Shown here: positions 45,700-55,049 of the stretch, one piece after another
Numbering within the stretch: the first letter of the stretch is position 1
Layout: each line of letters opens with the position of its first letter
Origin: Candidatus Nanopelagicales bacterium
GTDB lineage: Bacteria > Actinomycetota > Actinomycetes > S36-B12
DNA length: 64,000 nucleotides
Assembly: GCA_018402075.1 (NCBI GenBank)
Contig: JAGYJP010000007.1
Span: 1-64,000, forward strand
Direction of reading: 5' to 3'
The notes under the pieces: generated by a model
Database searches by the model: none
Told to the model about the DNA's origin: nothing
Seen by the model: only the letters and a program-made list of their open reading frames with translations
Translations under genes and position numbers: made by a program

Positions 45700-45713
45700 G
45701 GGGAAATCCCCGA
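45700..45713. promoter_or_regulatory. Palindrome in the IclR/mttB divergent region
   Basis: CGGGG-AAAT-CCCCG, a perfect 5-bp-arm palindrome, lies centrally in the region between IclR and the mttB-like gene, 71 bp before the latter's ATG. It is a candidate regulator site or part of a hairpin in the mttB leader. A TTTGACC about 20 bp downstream could be a -35 element, but no clear -10 follows. Confidence 0.35.
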
Positions 45714-45783
45714 GCGCAAGAGGTTCGGCCTAGTTTGACCTAAAAGAATTTTTCCCGGAAAGCCACGAATCACAAGGAGACCG

Positions 45784-47223
45784 ATGTTCACCAACTCAAT
45801 GCCTCGCTATGAAATCCTCTCCCCCGAAGCCATGGCAACCCTTGACCGAGGCTGGCGCCGAATAGTGAGCGAGCTCGGAATTGAGTTTGCTAAGCCCGAA
45901 GCTGTCGAGTTGTTTAAAGCGGCCGGTCAGCGGGTCGATGGCGAAAAGGTCTACTTTGACCCCGAGTTCGTTCTGGAATTGGTGGCCAAAGCTCCGAGTG
46001 AGTTCAACATGCAGGCGCGCAATCACGACAACGATGTGGTGATCGGTGGTGACAACATGGTGTTCTCCAGTGTTTACGGACCACCCTTCTTCCGTCGTGG
46101 CGATGAACGCCGAGAAGGATCCCTTGATGATTTCCGAGACTTTGCCAAGTTGGCCCAGTCGTTCAAGGCAATGGACAGTGTTGGTGGAGTCGTGGTGGAG
46201 CCTGGCGATGCAGCCATGGACTCACGCCACCTCGACATGATGTTTGCCGCGCTCACATTGACCGACAAAATTGTGATGGGCAATGTGGTCAGTGAAGTTA
46301 ATGCAAAAGACACCCTCGCCATGGGTGAGATTGTTTTCGGCAGTCGCGCAGCGATCGAAGAAACACCGTTCTGCATTAATTTGATCAACTGCAACTCACC
46401 ATTGCGCTGGGACGATCGTATGCTCGATTCCCTGATGGAATATGCGCGCGCGGGGCAGCCCGTTGTCACGACCCCGTTCCTGTTGATGGGTGCCATGTCA
46501 CCGGTGTCCATTCCGGCAGCACTTGCCCAACAAATCGCTGAAGCACTCACCGGTATTGCCTTGGCTCAATTGGTTCGACCCGGAACACCTGTCGTGTTTG
46601 GTTCGTTCCTTTCCAATATCGACATGCAGTCAGGGTCACCACAGTTCGGCACACCTGAATCTGGAATCGGATTGTTGGCCACAGGACAAATTGCTCGCCA
46701 CTTTGACCTACCCTTCCGCGGTGGTGGCGGCCTGAACTCCTCGCAGCTACCCGATGCCCAAGCTGCCTATGAAGCCATGATGACCATGATGCCTACCTTC
46801 CTTGCGGGCACAAACTTTGTGATGCACACCGCCGGCTGGCTAGAAGGTGGACTTGTCTCCAGCATCGAAAAGTACGTCATTGATATGCAGATTCTTGAGT
46901 CACTGCAACATGAATTCACACCCATCCACTTTGACGACGAAGCTCTCGCCTTCGGCGCACACGAAGAAGTCGGCCATGCAGGTCACTTCCTCGGAGCCAT
47001 GCACACCATGGAGCGCTTCCGCGATTGCTTCTACCGCCCATTCCTCTCCAGTTCCGATAACTTCGAGCGCTGGACACGCAATGGGGCAAAGGACACCGCA
47101 ACCCGAGCTGGTGAAATTGCCGAAAAAACCCTCGAGGAATACGTCAAGCCGCCCATGGATGAATCAGTGGAAGCAGCCCTTCTGGATTACGTCAACCGTC
47201 GCAGGACCGAACTCGGAGATTAA
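45784..47223 (+). CDS. Trimethylamine methyltransferase (MttB) superfamily protein, non-pyrrolysine
   Basis: 479 aa; AAGGAG lies six bases before the ATG. Whole-length similarity to the MttB/COG5598 TIM barrel: SELGIEFAKPEAVELFK at the N-terminus, the HLDMMFAALTLTDKIVMGNV region, FCINLINCNSPLRWDD, TTPFLLMGAMSPVSIPAAL, RPGTPVVFGSF, GLNSSQLPDAQAAYEAMM and GAHEEVGHAGHFLG near the C-terminus. No in-frame amber codon interrupts it, so it belongs to the pyrrolysine-free branch that includes glycine betaine methyltransferase MtgB. With choline-to-betaine enzymes and a betaine importer directly downstream, glycine betaine to dimethylglycine is the most likely reaction. Confidence 0.93.
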   Translation: MFTNSMPRYEILSPEAMATLDRGWRRIVSELGIEFAKPEAVELFKAAGQRVDGEKVYFDPEFVLELVAKAPSEFNMQARNHDNDVVIGGDNMVFSSVYGPPFFRRGDERREGSLDDFRDFAKLAQSFKAMDSVGGVVVEPGDAAMDSRHLDMMFAALTLTDKIVMGNVVSEVNAKDTLAMGEIVFGSRAAIEETPFCINLINCNSPLRWDDRMLDSLMEYARAGQPVVTTPFLLMGAMSPVSIPAALAQQIAEALTGIALAQLVRPGTPVVFGSFLSNIDMQSGSPQFGTPESGIGLLATGQIARHFDLPFRGGGGLNSSQLPDAQAAYEAMMTMMPTFLAGTNFVMHTAGWLEGGLVSSIEKYVIDMQILESLQHEFTPIHFDDEALAFGAHEEVGHAGHFLGAMHTMERFRDCFYRPFLSSSDNFERWTRNGAKDTATRAGEIAEKTLEEYVKPPMDESVEAALLDYVNRRRTELGD

Positions 47224-47226
47224 TAG

Positions 47227-48882
47227 ATGTCGAACAAGGTTTACGACTACATCATTGTTGGCGGCGGATCGGCCGGTTCAGCAATGGCCAACAGGCTCAG
47301 TGAAGATTCTTCCAAGAGTGTCCTCGTCCTTGAAGCGGGGCGCAAAGACTCCTGGTGGGATGTTTACATTCACATGCCGGCAGCGTTGACCTTCCCAATT
47401 GGCAATAAATATTACGACTGGATGTACTCCACCGAGCCCGAACCATTTATGAACAATAGGCGGGTCACTGCGGGTCGCGGCAAAATACTCGGTGGTTCCA
47501 GCAGTATCAATGGCATGATTTTTCAGCGTGGCAATCCCTTGGATTATGAAAAATGGGCACAGGAACCCGGAATGCAGAACTGGGACTACGCCCACTGCCT
47601 GCCGTATTTCAAAAAAATGGAAACCGCGAATGGCCGCGACAGTGAATGGCGTGGCACTACCGGCCCGCTGGAAGTCAACCGCGGCAAGGTGAAGAACCCG
47701 TTGTTTGGAGCGTTCTTCAGCGCAGCACAACAAGCCGGTTACCCACTCACCGAAGATGTAAACGGGTATCAGCAGGAGGGGTTCGCACCATTTGACGGCA
47801 GTGTTCGTCGCGGGCTGCGGGTTTCTGCTTCGACCGCGTATCTGCGTCCGGTCAAGAGCCGACCCAATCTCACCATTAAAACCAGGTCACTTGCCACGAA
47901 AATTCTGTTCGAGGGCAAGAAGGCCGTGGGAGTGGAAGTACTTCACCGGGGCAAAAAGAAGGTCACCTATAAATGCAAAGAAGTAATCCTCTGCGGCGGT
48001 GCCATTAATTCACCGCAGTTACTGCAGCTTTCCGGGATCGGGGACTCCGAGCACCTCACGAGCGTGGGTATTGAACCAGTTCATCATCTGCCTGGAGTGG
48101 GACAGAACCTTCAGGACCACCTCGAGGTGTATGTCCAGCACTCCTGTAAGCAACCGGTATCGCTGAATCCAAACCTGGCATTCTGGAAGCGACCATTTAT
48201 TGGTGCTGCTTGGCTGTTTTTCCGTAAGGGACCGGGGTCATCGAATCACTTCGAGGGCGGCGGTTTTGCAAGATCTAATGAGAACGTGGATTACCCCAAC
48301 CTGATGTTCCACTTTCTGCCCATTGCGGTGCGCTATGACGGCACCGCCCCCGAAGGCGGGCACGGCTATCAGGTTCATATTGGACCCATGTACTCGAATT
48401 CGCGCGGAAGCATAAAGATTAAGAGCGCGGATCCCACAGAAGCACCCGCGATCCTATTCAATTACCTGTCCACTCCCGAGGATGAACAGGAATGGGTAGA
48501 AGCAATAGAAGTTTCCCGCAATATTTTGAGTCAATCCGCCTTTGAGCCTTACTCGGACGGGGAAATCTCCCCTGGGGCGAGTGTGCGAACTCGAGAAGAA
48601 ATTCTGGAATGGGTCAAAAAGGACGGTGAAACCGCCTACCATCCATCCTGCACCTGCAAAATGGGAATCGATGACATGTCGGTCGTTCACCCAGACACCA
48701 TGAAGGTGCATGGAGTGGAGGGAGTTCGTGTCGTCGATGCATCGGTTATGCCGGTAGTGACGAATGCGAATATTTATGCCCCCACCATGATGATCGCCGA
48801 GAAAGCAGCGGACCTTATTAAAGGTAACAATCCGCTCCCACCTGAGTCAATCCCCTTCTATCGGCACAAAAAGTCTCAATAA
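47227..48882 (+). CDS. betA: Choline dehydrogenase / GMC oxidoreductase
   Basis: 551 aa. FAD-binding [50 protein letters not shown] (GMC signature 1), [16 protein letters not shown] (signature 2), HPSCTCKMG with the conserved His and [20 protein letters not shown] near the end. Oxidises choline to betaine aldehyde, passing electrons to the respiratory chain. Only three bases separate it from the methyltransferase gene, so both are expressed together. Confidence 0.92.
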   Translation: MSNKVYDYIIVGGGSAGSAMANRLSEDSSKSVLVLEAGRKDSWWDVYIHMPAALTFPIGNKYYDWMYSTEPEPFMNNRRVTAGRGKILGGSSSINGMIFQRGNPLDYEKWAQEPGMQNWDYAHCLPYFKKMETANGRDSEWRGTTGPLEVNRGKVKNPLFGAFFSAAQQAGYPLTEDVNGYQQEGFAPFDGSVRRGLRVSASTAYLRPVKSRPNLTIKTRSLATKILFEGKKAVGVEVLHRGKKKVTYKCKEVILCGGAINSPQLLQLSGIGDSEHLTSVGIEPVHHLPGVGQNLQDHLEVYVQHSCKQPVSLNPNLAFWKRPFIGAAWLFFRKGPGSSNHFEGGGFARSNENVDYPNLMFHFLPIAVRYDGTAPEGGHGYQVHIGPMYSNSRGSIKIKSADPTEAPAILFNYLSTPEDEQEWVEAIEVSRNILSQSAFEPYSDGEISPGASVRTREEILEWVKKDGETAYHPSCTCKMGIDDMSVVHPDTMKVHGVEGVRVVDASVMPVVTNANIYAPTMMIAEKAADLIKGNNPLPPESIPFYRHKKSQ

Positions 48883-48916
48883 TTGTCGGGGGCACGGGAA
48901 TTACACGAAACACAGT

Positions 48917-48952
48917 TGACTAGGTAACTGACTGGGTAACTGACTGGGTAAC
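48917..48952 (+). repeat. 12-bp triplicate between betA and betB
   Basis: Three adjacent 12-bp units (48917-48928 TGACTAGGTAAC, then two perfect TGACTGGGTAAC at 48929-48940 and 48941-48952). It sits between the betA stop and the betB ribosome site and contains stop codons in two of its three forward frames (TGA, TAG or TAA). Function, if any, unknown. Confidence 0.88.
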
Positions 48953-48975
48953 ACCTCGAAGGAAGTGAGAAAGTC

Positions 48976-50439
48976 GTGAGTGAACTGCACATCAACGGCG
49001 CTTGGGTTGGCGCTAAGGGTGGGGCAGTTCGCGAGATTCACTGTCCGGCCGACTTATCTCTGGTTGCAACCGTCGATGAAGCTGATGAGGCCGATGCCCT
49101 CTTGGCCATTGCGGCAGCCCGAGCGGCATTCGACAGCGGCTGGTGGAAAACCACCTCGGTCATTGAGCGCGGCCAGATCCTGGAGCGCACCGCACAATTA
49201 ATGGAAGACCGCCTCGAAGACTTCGCTCGAGCTGAATCCCTCGACACGGGCAAAAGGATTGTCGAAGCGCGGTACGACATTGCCGACTCCATTCGCTGTA
49301 TACGCTATTTCTCCCAACTCGGGCCCACCTTCTCCGGTCGCAAGGTCGATACCGGAGTTGCCACTATTGAATCCCGTGTGCAGTACGAACCCGTTGGTGT
49401 TGCCGTCCTGATCACACCGTGGAATTACCCGCTCCTCCAAGCATCCTGGAAAGTTGCTCCTGCCATCGCAGCTGGCTGCACATTCATTCTCAAACCCAGC
49501 GAACTCACACCCAGTACCTCCATCATGTTCATGCAAGCCCTCGCAGACGCTGGTTTACCCAAGGGCGTAGGTAATCTGATTCTTGGTGCTGGATCTGCGA
49601 TCGGCGACACCCTCACCTCCAGCCCCGATGTTGACATGGTCTCCTTCACCGGCGGCCTAGAAACAGGTAAGCGGGTCATGATTAGTGCCGCCGGAACAAT
49701 GAAAAAGATTGCCCTCGAACTCGGCGGGAAAAATCCCAATGTAGTTTTCGCCGATGCAAATATGGATGCAGCACTCGACAACGCCCTCACCGCGATCTTC
49801 TTGCACTCGGGCCAAGTGTGTTCCGCTGGATCCCGACTGATCATCGAAGAATCGATTCACAATACTTTTGTCGAACAACTTGTTGCTCGTGCCAAAGAAA
49901 TACGCTTGGGCGGCCCATTCGACGAGAATGCTGAAACGGGTGCGCTGATCAGTGCCCAACATCGCGACAAGGTGCACGCATTTGTTACGGCAGGTATTGC
50001 AGAGGGTGCCACCCTGCTGATCGGCGGTCAACCCGCTGATGGCCCCGGCTACTTTTATCCGCCCACTATTTTGGATGATTGCACCACCAACATGCGCTGT
50101 GTTCAAGACGAATCATTTGGTCCCGTCTTGACCATTGAAACTTTCACCACCGAAGAACAAGCCGTTTCCTTGGCCAATGACACCTACTACGGTCTTGCCG
50201 GCGCGGTGTGGACCCAAGACGCAGGCAAAGCACAGCGCGTTGCGAATGCACTTCGCCACGGAACCGTGTGGATCAACGATTTCCATCCTTATGTGCCACA
50301 AGCCGAATGGGGTGGGTTCAAGCAGTCCGGTATTGGTCGCGAACTCGGCCCCAATGGACTCCTCGAATACCTCGAAGCCAAACACGTGTATCAGAACACC
50401 GACCCGGCACCATCAGGTTGGTTTAGCTCAGCCACATAA
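48976..50439 (+). CDS. betB: Betaine-aldehyde dehydrogenase
   Basis: 487 aa, GTG start after GAAGGAAGTGAG. Aldehyde dehydrogenase fold with VLITPWNYPLLQASWKVAPA (NAD binding), VSFTGGLETGKRVM, LELGGKNPNVVFADA with the catalytic Glu, and SGQVCSAGSR with the nucleophile Cys. C-terminal EWGGFKQSGIGRELGPNGLLEYLE is typical of BADH. Makes glycine betaine from betaine aldehyde; follows betA in one operon. Confidence 0.92.
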   Translation: MSELHINGAWVGAKGGAVREIHCPADLSLVATVDEADEADALLAIAAARAAFDSGWWKTTSVIERGQILERTAQLMEDRLEDFARAESLDTGKRIVEARYDIADSIRCIRYFSQLGPTFSGRKVDTGVATIESRVQYEPVGVAVLITPWNYPLLQASWKVAPAIAAGCTFILKPSELTPSTSIMFMQALADAGLPKGVGNLILGAGSAIGDTLTSSPDVDMVSFTGGLETGKRVMISAAGTMKKIALELGGKNPNVVFADANMDAALDNALTAIFLHSGQVCSAGSRLIIEESIHNTFVEQLVARAKEIRLGGPFDENAETGALISAQHRDKVHAFVTAGIAEGATLLIGGQPADGPGYFYPPTILDDCTTNMRCVQDESFGPVLTIETFTTEEQAVSLANDTYYGLAGAVWTQDAGKAQRVANALRHGTVWINDFHPYVPQAEWGGFKQSGIGRELGPNGLLEYLEAKHVYQNTDPAPSGWFSSAT

Positions 50440-50450
50440 AAGGAGTGACC

Positions 50451-51566
50451 ATGACGATCACGACAGATAACACAAACGCAGATAACACAAACGCGGATAA
50501 CACAAACGCGGATAAAGGTATGGGCGAACAAGAACCTGCTATTTCAGTGCGCAATCTGTGGAAGATTTTCGGGCCCACTCCCAATGCAATTGTCGGTACT
50601 CCTTATGCCGAAATGTCACGGCCCGAACTTCTCGAGGAAACCGGGTGTGTTGCCGCCGTACATGACGTCTCCTTCGATGTCGCTGATGGTGAAGTCTTTG
50701 TCGTCATGGGACTGTCTGGTTCCGGTAAGTCCACCCTCGTGCGCTGTCTGACCCGCCTAATTGAACCGACATCCGGCCAGGTGCTTATTGAGGGTGAAGA
50801 CATTCTCGCGGCGTCCGGATCGCGTTTGCGTCAATTACGCCGAACAAAATTCTCCATGGTGTTTCAGCACTTCGGACTTCTCCCACACCGCTCGATCATT
50901 GACAACATCTCTTATTCATTGGAAGTCAATGGTGTGAAAAAAGACAAGCGTCATGCCCGAGCCAATGAAGTGATTGAGCTCGTTGGACTCACCGGGTATG
51001 CCAACCACTATCCCGAGCAACTTTCTGGCGGTATGCAGCAACGGGTCGGCCTTGCCCGAGCGCTTGCGGTCAACCCAGAAGTCATGTTCCTCGACGAACC
51101 ATTTAGTGCACTTGACCCGCTTATTCGGCGCGATATGCAAAATGAAATTGTTCGCCTCCACCACGATCTCAACACCACCATGGTGTTCATTACCCACGAC
51201 CTCGCCGAAGCAATGCGCATTGGCGATCGCATCGCAATCATGCGCGACGGCGCCATGGTCCAGATCGGGACACCCACCGAGTTGGTGCTCAACCCTGCAG
51301 ACGATTACGTTGCCGACTTCACCAACGATATTCCCAAATCCCATGTCTTGTGTGTGGGCGATATCGCTCGCCCACTCGGTGATCGCACAGCAAGTTCCAC
51401 TCAACCCATTGAATCCCATGTCATTGTCCGTTCGGTCCTGCATCGAATCATGAGCGAACCAGACCCGATCAATGTGGTGACAAATGGACAGATCACAGCT
51501 GTTGTCGGTCGCGATGAACTTGTTACCGTTTTCGCCGAAGATGTTAAAGAGGAACTCACGGCATGA
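50451..51566 (+). CDS. proV: Glycine betaine/proline ABC transporter ATPase
   Basis: 371 aa from ATG 50451, spaced six bases from AAAGGAG. Walker A GLSGSGKSTLVRC, Q-loop FQHFGLLPHRSI, signature LSGGMQQRVGLARAL, Walker B VMFLDEPFSALD and H-loop ITHDLAEAM. A C-terminal extension of about 90 residues could be a degenerate CBS regulatory domain. The N-terminus begins with three copies of DNTNA, from a 15-bp tandem repeat. Overlaps the permease gene by four bases (ATGA). Confidence 0.94.
   Translation: MTITTDNTNADNTNADNTNADKGMGEQEPAISVRNLWKIFGPTPNAIVGTPYAEMSRPELLEETGCVAAVHDVSFDVADGEVFVVMGLSGSGKSTLVRCLTRLIEPTSGQVLIEGEDILAASGSRLRQLRRTKFSMVFQHFGLLPHRSIIDNISYSLEVNGVKKDKRHARANEVIELVGLTGYANHYPEQLSGGMQQRVGLARALAVNPEVMFLDEPFSALDPLIRRDMQNEIVRLHHDLNTTMVFITHDLAEAMRIGDRIAIMRDGAMVQIGTPTELVLNPADDYVADFTNDIPKSHVLCVGDIARPLGDRTASSTQPIESHVIVRSVLHRIMSEPDPINVVTNGQITAVVGRDELVTVFAEDVKEELTA
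50466..50510 (+). repeat. 15-bp in-frame triplicate in the proV N-terminus
   Basis: Three adjacent 15-bp units GATAACACAAACGC(A/G) at 50466-50480, 50481-50495 and 50496-50510, encoding DNTNA three times. In-frame expansion of a non-conserved N-terminal extension, ahead of the ATPase fold. Confidence 0.92.
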
Positions 51567-53518
51567 AAGCGTGGGTTGACACACATGTCCCGGAATTTTT
51601 CCGGCGAAAATGGGTTTTGGTCGTTGGTCTTCTCATTGCTTGGTTCGCTATCGCCCGGTTTTTCCGAGGTGTGCACACCCTCGATCTTCCTAACGCTCAA
51701 GACACACCCACCACCGCTTTTCTCGGCGACATGGCCGCAGGTATTCGGGCCGCAAGGGCCGAGAATCCCATATTCGTGTACGCGGTCAACCCGTTCCGCC
51801 AAGGAATTGAGAGTTTTATTGACGTTATCCGGGTTACCATCTCGGAGCCTGCTTCAGGCGCCATCATTCCCATGATTGGTTGGTTCGGGGTCGTGGCACT
51901 GATCGGTTTCATTGTGTTTGCCACATCCAATTGGCGTACCTCACTACTTTCCATGGCACTGGTCCTTGGCTGCGGCATTCTCGGCATGTGGACGTATTCC
52001 ATGGACACACTGGCTTTGACTCTTGGCGCAGTGATTCTGTCGCTTGCTATTGCCTTACCCATTGGTGTGTGGGCCGGCTTAAATGACAAAGTCATGAAAG
52101 CGGTTCGCCCAATTCTTGATCTGGCTCAGATCACACCAACGCTGGTGTACCTCGCCCCACTCGCATTGGTCTTCCTTATCGGTGTTGCCGCAGCCACGAT
52201 CGCCACCATGATCTACAGCATCCCTATTGGGATCCGCATCACGGCTCACGCAATTCGCAGCCTGCACAACGGGCCCCTCGAAGCCGCTGAGTCAATGGGT
52301 TCCACCCGGTGGCAAAAATTGATTAAAGTTCAACTCCCCATGGCCAAACGCACAATTATTTTGGGTGTGAACCAAACCACGCTGGCGGCACTGTCTTTCG
52401 TCATCATTGCCGCATTAATTGGCGCTCCCGGACTAGGGGATCCAATTGTGGCAGCGCTGTCCATTCGCAGTATCGGCGACGGCGTCACCGCCGGAGTAGC
52501 CGTGGTGCTCCTCGCCATCATGCTGGACAGGGCAACCACGGCCGCTGTCGCGAAAAGTAATCAGATTCCTCTGACCGGTCAGCCGCTCCTGCACCGGCGG
52601 ATCGCTCTAATTACCGCGGGTATCGCCACCATCGTGGCGATCATGGTGTCCCGCCAGCAACTGTGGGCCGCGGTCTTCCCCGATTCCCTGAACTTCAATG
52701 ACGCGCTCGGCGGCGGAGCAGACTCCTTCACCGAGTGGTTCACCAGCACCTTCTACTTCTTCACCACCACCTTCAATCAAATCTTCACCATTTATATTCT
52801 GAATCCCATTGAATATGTACTCGCAGATTCCCCGTGGTATCTGACGGTGATCATGATCTCCGTGCTCGCCGCAATCATCGGAGGGCGCGGGGTCGCAATC
52901 CTGTCAGCAGTTCTTCTACTTCTCATCGTGTGGATTGGATTGTGGAATGACACCATGATTACCCTCACCCAAGTTCTCATGGCAACAGCAATCGTGATGC
53001 TGATCGGTGTGGTCCTCGGTGTCGCCGCCGGCAGAAGCCCCAAAATTGAGCGCGTGCTCAAACCATTCCTCGATGCCGGGCAAACCCTGCCTGCATTCGT
53101 GTATTTGGTTCCAGTCCTTGCGTTATTCGGCCCCACTCGATTTGCCGCGATTGTCTGTGGCGTGTTTTATGCAACGCCTGTTGTGGTGCGCATTGTGGCT
53201 GATGGTGTTCGTGGGGTTCCCAAAGAAATGGTGGAGGCTGCAATCGCTTCTGGATCCAGCACGACTCAAGTTGTTACTAAAGTGCAACTTCCCGCCTCAA
53301 AAAGGTCCCTACTTTTGGGCGCGAATCAGGGTTTAATCTTTGTATTGGCTGTAATTGTCATTGGCGGACTTGTCGGTGCGGGTGGTCTCGGCTACCTGGT
53401 TCTGCAAGGAGCATCCAAACCAGAACTCCAAGGAAAGGGATTGGCCGCAGGTCTGGCCATCGTTCTCCTTGGGATTGTTATGGACCGGATCGCACACTCG
53501 AGTGCGAAACGGAGTTAG
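51563..53518 (+). CDS. proW: Glycine betaine ABC transporter permease, tandem-duplicated domains
   Basis: 651 aa, about twice the normal ProW length. Two complete BPD_transp_1 permease domains lie in one chain. The first spans about residues 140-335 with EAA-loop AAESMGSTRWQKLIKVQLPM. The second spans about 470-645 with EAA-loop VEAAIASGSSTTQVVTKVQL. Each is preceded by further membrane segments (about 12-14 in total). A single gene may thus supply both subunits of the permease heterodimer. Translationally coupled to proV; followed by the binding protein 42 bp later. Confidence 0.93.
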   Translation: MKAWVDTHVPEFFRRKWVLVVGLLIAWFAIARFFRGVHTLDLPNAQDTPTTAFLGDMAAGIRAARAENPIFVYAVNPFRQGIESFIDVIRVTISEPASGAIIPMIGWFGVVALIGFIVFATSNWRTSLLSMALVLGCGILGMWTYSMDTLALTLGAVILSLAIALPIGVWAGLNDKVMKAVRPILDLAQITPTLVYLAPLALVFLIGVAAATIATMIYSIPIGIRITAHAIRSLHNGPLEAAESMGSTRWQKLIKVQLPMAKRTIILGVNQTTLAALSFVIIAALIGAPGLGDPIVAALSIRSIGDGVTAGVAVVLLAIMLDRATTAAVAKSNQIPLTGQPLLHRRIALITAGIATIVAIMVSRQQLWAAVFPDSLNFNDALGGGADSFTEWFTSTFYFFTTTFNQIFTIYILNPIEYVLADSPWYLTVIMISVLAAIIGGRGVAILSAVLLLLIVWIGLWNDTMITLTQVLMATAIVMLIGVVLGVAAGRSPKIERVLKPFLDAGQTLPAFVYLVPVLALFGPTRFAAIVCGVFYATPVVVRIVADGVRGVPKEMVEAAIASGSSTTQVVTKVQLPASKRSLLLGANQGLIFVLAVIVIGGLVGAGGLGYLVLQGASKPELQGKGLAAGLAIVLLGIVMDRIAHSSAKRS

Positions 53519-53560
53519 GCGTCTGCCCAAGGCGGGTGGCACGGAAAGAAGGGGAAGAGA

Positions 53561-54580
53561 ATGAGGAGAAACCTCACCAAGCGCATGGCCGCGCTGCCAC
53601 TGTTGGCAGTTGCCGGTCTTGTACTCGCAGGTTGCGGTGACAGCGTCAACGACGCCGCAACCGATGCTGCAACTACCGAAGAAGCGACCGAAGAAGTAAC
53701 CGAAGAAGCAGTGGAAACTGTCTCCTGTGGCGATGTCGCAATAGCCATGCATGGCTGGGTTGGCTACACCGCTTCTGCCCAGGTCATTGCCGAAGTGGCC
53801 AAGGATGCCCTCGGTTGCACCATTGCTCAAACCCAACTTCAGGAAGCCGGTGTCACCTACGACGCCATGGAAGCAGGGTCCATTGACGTGATTGTCGAGG
53901 ATTGGGGCGGCGGCCGTTGGCAAGAGTGGGTTGACCGCGGTGCAATCCAAGAGGTTGGCTCCAATGGCAATATTGGTCTGATCGGCATGTACGTCCCTCA
54001 GTGGATGGCTGACGAGTACCCCGATATCACCGATGGCACCAAGCTCAACGAATACGCAGAGCTTTTCCAGACACCGGAAACCGGTAACAAGGGTGCCTGG
54101 TACGAAGGTCCCCCCGGATACACCACCATTGGTGAGAAGATCATCGATGCTTACGACCTGAACTACCAGGTGGTTTCCACCGGTTCAGAAGCTGCTCTCA
54201 TTGAGCTCTTCACCCAGGCAACAGAAAACAAGACACCAGCCCTGGGCTACTTCTACGAGCCACAGAACTTCTTGGCTCAGGTTCCGCTCGTTCGGGTTAA
54301 CTTCCCAGCAAACGACTGGGCCGCGCCCGAAGAAGCAAGTGGTCTGACCGACTACCCAGAATCCCCACTGATCAAGCTCGCAACCACCGAGCTCATGGGA
54401 TCCGGATCACCATTTGCCACCCTCCTGACCAACTTCTCATGGACCAACGCCGACCAGAACGCAGTTGCTGCGGACATTGAAGGCGGCATGACTCCTGAGG
54501 AAGCAGCTCAGAAGTGGATCAGTGCAAATGCGGAAACCGTCAATGGCTGGCTTGCCGGCACCGGCGCTTCTGTCAGCTAG
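53561..54580 (+). CDS. proX: Glycine betaine ABC transporter substrate-binding lipoprotein
   Basis: 339 aa. Lipobox LVLAGC (Cys about 25), then an acidic Thr/Glu-rich linker, then an OpuAC-type binding domain from about 53: VAIAMHGWVGYTASAQVIAEVAK, VIVEDWGGGRWQEWV and GYTTIGEKIIDAYDLNYQV, with several Trp/Tyr residues that could form the quaternary-ammonium aromatic box. Last gene of the mttB-betAB-proVWX run, followed by a strong hairpin. Confidence 0.92.
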   Translation: MRRNLTKRMAALPLLAVAGLVLAGCGDSVNDAATDAATTEEATEEVTEEAVETVSCGDVAIAMHGWVGYTASAQVIAEVAKDALGCTIAQTQLQEAGVTYDAMEAGSIDVIVEDWGGGRWQEWVDRGAIQEVGSNGNIGLIGMYVPQWMADEYPDITDGTKLNEYAELFQTPETGNKGAWYEGPPGYTTIGEKIIDAYDLNYQVVSTGSEAALIELFTQATENKTPALGYFYEPQNFLAQVPLVRVNFPANDWAAPEEASGLTDYPESPLIKLATTELMGSGSPFATLLTNFSWTNADQNAVAADIEGGMTPEEAAQKWISANAETVNGWLAGTGASVS

Positions 54581-54607
54581 TAATCACATCAGCTAGTAGT
54601 TATTAGT

Positions 54608-54639
54608 GAAAGCCTGGTCGGGAAACCGGCCAGGCTTTC
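54608..54639 (+). terminator. Strong hairpin terminator after proX
   Basis: 14-bp stem (54608-54621 with 54626-54639; one G-U pair, otherwise complementary) and a 4-base GAAA loop, 28 bp past the proX stop, followed by a short CTAT stretch. It ends the betaine operon before the VOC gene. Confidence 0.8.
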
Positions 54640-54664
54640 CTATATCCACAGTTAAGGTAATTAC

Positions 54665-55036
54665 ATGCGTATTGAAATAGCCATTGATATCAACGACCCT
54701 GGACTGATGATCAACTTCTACGAAAATCTCCTTGGATACCAATTAAATGCTGTGGACAACGAACGCTACGGACAGGATCAGATTTACTTTTCGGCTATTG
54801 ACCCAACCGGCGTTGGCCCGAAACTGATTTTTCAAGTTGTTAGCGAAAAAGTCAGTGTGAAGAACCGCATCCATCTGGACCTTCATGTGACAGATATTGA
54901 GGCAACAGCAAATCAAGCCATTGAGCTCGGGGCAACACGAATTGATCACTCACCCATTGAGGAAGCAGGTAGCGCTTGGATCCGCTTGGCTGATCCTGAA
55001 GGCAATATTTTCTGCGTAGGAAAAAATACTTATTAA
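54665..55036 (+). CDS. VOC (glyoxalase/bleomycin-resistance fold) family protein
   Basis: 123 aa single vicinal-oxygen-chelate domain: INDPGLMINFYENLLGYQL at the N-terminus, DLHVTDIEATANQAIELGAT in the middle, and RLADPEGNIFCVGKN at the end, with the usual alternating beta-alpha-beta pattern. Metal residues (His in HLDLHV, Glu in DPEGN) are suggestive only. Substrate unknown. Lies beyond the proX terminator, so it may be a separate unit. Confidence 0.8.
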   Translation: MRIEIAIDINDPGLMINFYENLLGYQLNAVDNERYGQDQIYFSAIDPTGVGPKLIFQVVSEKVSVKNRIHLDLHVTDIEATANQAIELGATRIDHSPIEEAGSAWIRLADPEGNIFCVGKNTY

Positions 55037-55049
55037 CTTCGGTCACTGC

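Noticed and set aside
45574..45783. Cobalamin or glycine riboswitch ahead of the corrinoid or MttB-type genes
   Set aside because: No B12-box-like or glycine-aptamer motif was recognisable in the divergent region or in the 39.6-40.0 kb gap.
45784..47223. In-frame amber codon read as pyrrolysine in the MttB-type gene
   Set aside because: The frame is open to a TAA without a TAG, and no Pyl genes are seen, so it is of the pyrrolysine-free type.
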